Source of the DNA: Xiphias gladius | Lineage: Eukaryota > Chordata > Actinopteri > Istiophoriformes > Xiphiidae | Assembly (NCBI RefSeq): GCF_016859285.1 | Contig: NC_053403.1 | Span: 4,051,948-4,115,947 of the forward strand | Length of the DNA: 64,000 bases | Direction of reading: 5' to 3' | Part shown: positions 60,167-64,000 of the stretch, piece by piece | How positions within the stretch are numbered: position 1 is the stretch's first letter | Layout: each line of letters opens with the position of its first letter | Made by a program: the position numbers and the translations under genes | The notes under the pieces: model-generated | What the model saw: only the letters and a program-made list of their open reading frames with translations | Database searches by the model: none | What the model was told of the DNA's origin: nothing

Positions 60167-62555
60167 GTGAGTACAGCCACAGCCGGTGCACCCTGGGACA
60201 CAGCAAAGGTTTTGCAGTTGCATCTCACACCCTTTTATCAGACAGATGTCGTTACATCGTGGCAGTCTGTTGGAGAGACAATGGCTAACATAATTAAGAT
60301 GCTAAAAAGGGAGAAACCCCCCCCAAAAAAAAAAAAAAAGTAGGTTGTTTAGGAAAATGTTCTGGTAGGAAAGTCTGAGCAAGATTTTGACAGGTTCTCT
60401 TAAGCATGAATAAAATATTGTTCAGAAGCAGCTTTTACAATAGTGTAATGGAATTAGTGACAGTTTAAGAGTTACTGTTATGTTATGAATGTCGCTGTGT
60501 TCAGAAACTACATTCTTGCAGAGACCCTGCGGGAAAAAATGACGGTTTAAATGCAGCTACTGTGGTTTCAAGGGTTTTCAGTGAACATGTTGTCAGCTTA
60601 GACATTTTGAAGCCTGTTGTCTCCTATGACAGTGATTTACGTAACATATCATACCTGTGATTGGCCAAGAGTTAAACAGGCATTTCTTTTCCCTGCTAGT
60701 TAGGGAGTGAGAGTTAAGCCGGGAACACGCTGTGGAATCGCCTCGATTTTTAGCTCCAAAACGGCCGCTCCCGACTAATTTTAGAATCTGGATGAATTTC
60801 TGCCAGATCCGCTGTTTGGGGGGGGGTCACAACACCAGATTAATGTCCCTAAACAATCAATGATCGGGCTCTCGGACACGCGGTTGGATCTCTAGCAGGT
60901 CAGACATTTGGTCCCATGGTCTGATTTCCCTCATAGCTGCCATCACAAGATCCGTTATAAACCGTGGCGAGCTTGTTTTAATGTCAGCGTAGTCTTATTT
61001 TACATGTTGTGGCTCAGACTTGTAGTCAGGAGACTGCTGCTGCTAACGTTGAACTTCACTGCAGAGGATGCAGACCACATTAGAGCATTCCCTGCGTCTT
61101 CCTGCCACCTGTGGCTCCCTATCATTCTGGTTTTCCTCTGACTTTGTGCAGTTCTGCTTTGAACAGAAAGAGATGCTGGCTGTCTCTCTTTTCGCCGTTG
61201 CTGGTCCATTGACCTGTACAGTGTGAGAATAAAAGTCACAGGTTCCGGCCCCGCAGAAACGCTGATTAAGACGCGTGAGTACCGTGTGTAATGTGAGTCA
61301 CGAAGTGTATAGGATCAATAAAATCGCACAGTGTCTGCCCAGCTTTAGTCTGCATGTGGGAATCTTAACGAGAGGCTATTTTAGAGCTACTGGCACTGGT
61401 CCCTGTTTTGTTTATGTTGGCTATGGCCCTCAGTGGCCTGTGTAAAGTTTAATAATAAAGAACAGGTACTGTAATGCCCCTCCTCCCTTAGTTTTACCCT
61501 TTGCTTTGATGGTGTCTTGAACACTTTCCAAGATTCTTAAGATTCACATTTCCACACAACTCTGCTGTTTTTTGCTGTACTTTGTACATCATTTGTTGTC
61601 TCCTGTAGCGCCACAGGGTGACAGCCTGTGTAAAGTTGCAGGTTTCAGCTTAAAATCTGGTTTTGCAAGAGTCACCTTTGTCCTGATCAGGAGACAAACA
61701 GGATAATACCTATTGTATCCGGCAGCGTTGTACAGGATAATTAATTTGGTTTGCTGGGGAGCAGTGTGTTGAGAGAAGCTGCAGGCCAGAATCCAACATC
61801 CTGGAGTTTACCTTCGCAGCCTTTGGAAAGTCTGCTTATGGCACCCAGGCCATTATGCTGTTCTGTTAAAATCCTAATGACTTTGTCCATGTTTTTGAGT
61901 AGCAAGGTGCATCTGTGCGGATGTACTGTGGGTGCTCTTTGAGTTTAATGCGTCCCTTGTGTCTTATGACAACCAAGCAGTAGACCATTTAATGGCCCTT
62001 TAGTGACACTGCCGCAGACGGCTGTTGTGTTTTCATAGCTGTGGTGCACAGTGCTCGCTTTGGCCTTGCGTTCTCCACCTAGTCTGTTTCTTGCGTGAAG
62101 CATGAGGTTAGCTGTGAATTAACTGGTTCAGTGGCAGGAGCAGGATTGTGGTCGTGAACATTTTGAACTGCGAGATGCTGTAGTTTCACATGTGATCATT
62201 CGGTTTTCCTGCCTGCTCTAACTGAAGTGGAGGCGATGGTGGTGAAAGTATGTTTTCAAACCAGTAGCCATAAAGGGATAATGATATAAGGGACGTATGG
62301 TTTCTTGTTGACAGTTGTCCATAGTTTTGACCATCGCATACATGTATGTCAAAATATAACTTTTAAAAATTAGTTGTTTTTTTTTAACCATGATTTTGAA
62401 ATATTTGATGTACTATTGCCTCTGCACCTATACCCTTTTAGAGTGATTGATTTTAAAAAAAAAAAAAAAAAAAAAAGTTTTTATTTTTTTAAAGTCATAT
62501 ACGTTTTGAAGTTTAAATCATTTTTGAGAGGTTTATCCCCCTGCGTGGGTTGGAT

Positions 62556-62870
62556 GTAGGGCTGCAAGTAACAATTATTTTCATTATCGATTAATCTGCA
62601 GATCATTTTCTTGATTAATCGATTATTTATTTTGTGTATACAATGTCAGAATATGGTGAAAAATGCCCTTTATAATTTCCCACATCCCAAGCTAACGTCT
62701 TCAGATGTCGTGTTCCGTCTGATCATCAGTTCAAAACCCAAAGATACTCAATTTACTATCATTTATGACAAAAATACATCTGAGAAGCTGGAAAAATCAA
62801 ATTTTTGGAAGTTTTGCTCAAAAAGATATTAAAATGATTATTCAATTATCAATATACTTGCCGACTCATT
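62556..62870 (+). repeat. Interspersed repeat, gggctgcaa...attatcgattaatc family, forward copy
   Basis: Starts gggctgcaagtaacaattat then tttcattatcgattaatctg, and contains agttcaaaacccaaagatac. This is the usual left end and middle of a very common fish repeat. Confidence 0.65.
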
Positions 62871-63329
62871 TCATTCCTGTGGCTGACGTCAACACTGAAG
62901 GTTTTTCTAAATGCCAAGAGAAATGCTGCTGTATGGATCAGTCTTTCGGAGTTTTATCGGCACATTAGCGGAACCGATCTCTGTGCTGATGAGGCTGAAT
63001 CTCCTGCTCCTGCTGTGTGTGTCAGCAAGATCCACATCTCTGTCCTAGAAGGCCTGATGTGACCTCTCTAGTCATTGTCCTTGTAATTCTTTGATACCAG
63101 CAAACTCATATTTTCTCACTGTAATTCAGCCGTTTAGACGAGGGAAACATCGACCAAAATCCCAGATATTTTCATGCAAATTCTGTTGTACAGACACAAC
63201 CTGATCTCTGCTGAATAACGCAAGCGTAAATTGATTAAGCTCAATCTAAAGCAGTGGCTCTGTCATGCCCCTTTTGGAGGTGGAAAAAAAATCTGGCTCC
63301 TCACTCCCTGTGAACCAGTTTAAACTGAA

Positions 63330-63982
63330 TAATATTCAGTTCGAGTTTAAAAAAAAAAGCCAAAATAGTTGCTTCTTAAATGTGAGTAATTGCTGCTTTT
63401 CTGTGTTTTAAATGGAATATCTTTGGATTGTGGACTGTTAATCAGACAAGACATTTGAAGACGTCACCGTCTCAGAACTTGTGATGGAATAATTAATCAG
63501 AAATATATAAACAGATTAATCAATAATGAAAATAATTGTGAGCTTAAGCTATAGAAATAATTTACCAAGAAAAATCAAGCTGAATGTTATTGCATTGAAA
63601 GAACATCATCAAGAACATAAACCTCATTTTTCCTTTTATCTTCACATGAGGTACCTTTGCGCAAATTATAACTGCCACGATTAGTCCATCATAAAACATT
63701 TTTTTTAAATAATCGATACATCTCTTCAGTAAATTTTCAAAGAAAAATGCCAAACTTTTTCTGTTTCCAGCTTCTCTCATGTGAGGATTTTCTTTGTCTT
63801 ATGATAGTGAGCTGAATATCTATGGACTGTCAAAACAAGCATTTTGAGGGGTTCACTTTGGGGTTTGGGCAGTTGTGAGGTGTTGTTTGTTTTTTCTGTT
63901 TCTCAACACGGTATAGACTAAAGGATTAATTAAGGAAATTGAAAACTCAATAATGGGAATAATTGTTAGTTGCAGCTTGCAT
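63330..63982 (-). repeat. Interspersed repeat copies, reverse orientation
   Basis: At the right end, gggaataattgttagttgca is the reverse complement of the element start at 62556. The stretch actaaaggattaattaagga precedes it. A second, partly overlapping copy with gattaatcaataatgaaaat is at about 63480-63560. Together with the forward copy they form a loose inverted pair about 0.5-1 kb apart. Confidence 0.5.
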
Positions 63983-64000
63983 TGCATGTTTTTCTTCTCT

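Larger units (their letters stand above)
60167..64000 (+). other. igf2r intron 2 (open to the right)
   Basis: Begins with GTGAGT directly after exon 2. No further exon with igf2r-like cysteine spacing was seen up to 64000. The frame 60908-61141 and others lack similarity. Poly-A/T runs lie at 60318 and 62454, and repeat copies fill much of the last 1.5 kb. Confidence 0.6.

Overview
The window is animal nuclear DNA, most likely from a spiny-rayed (acanthomorph-type) teleost fish. Short exons sit in long introns with GT-AG borders. There are very long (GT)n/(CA)n microsatellites, decayed Tc1-like transposons, L2-like LINE tails and several non-autonomous DNA-transposon families of the kind common in fish. 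Nothing prokaryotic, viral or CRISPR-like was seen. All gene calls come from reading exons by eye against family knowledge, without any database search.

Layout. (1) About 1.4-14.8 kb, + strand: the last two coding exons of msra (peptide methionine sulfoxide reductase A), separated by a 12.9 kb intron that holds three Tc1-like fossils, a MITE, an L2-like tail and long GT repeats. (2) 14.8-22.2 kb: no gene recognised. (3) 22.2-25.2 kb, - strand: a complete three-exon GPCR of the GPR31/OXER1/HCAR lipid and hydroxy-acid receptor group (348 codons). (4) 25.2-34.5 kb: no gene recognised; one clear MITE. (5) 34.5-38.7 kb, - strand: a second receptor of the same type with two exons (337 codons). Its first exon lies in a nearly perfect 1.2 kb tandem duplication, and the proximal copy carries a 1-base frameshift. 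(6) About 42.2-48.8 kb, + strand: a degraded or strongly diverged TCP10/CENPJ-like gene, recognised by a coiled-coil exon and a frameshifted C-terminal TCP10-domain exon. (7) 50.6-51.3 kb: a CpG-rich island with no clear owner. (8) 51.8-55.5 kb, - strand: a complete twelve-exon secreted astacin metalloprotease (296 aa) whose propeptide contains what looks like a duplicated two-exon cassette. (9) 57.8 kb to the end, + strand: exons 1-2 of igf2r (cation-independent mannose-6-phosphate/IGF2 receptor), continuing beyond the window.

How the genes fit together. They are independent eukaryotic genes, not a pathway. The run of GPR31-like, TCP10-like and igf2r genes matches the content of human chromosome 6q25-q27, which supports a gpr31-like identity for the receptors. 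The msra side and the astacin gene do not belong to that human neighbourhood. The points most worth a second look are the receptor exon duplication, the intron difference between the two receptor paralogues, the decaying TCP10-like gene, the duplicated propeptide cassette in the astacin gene and the unowned CpG island.
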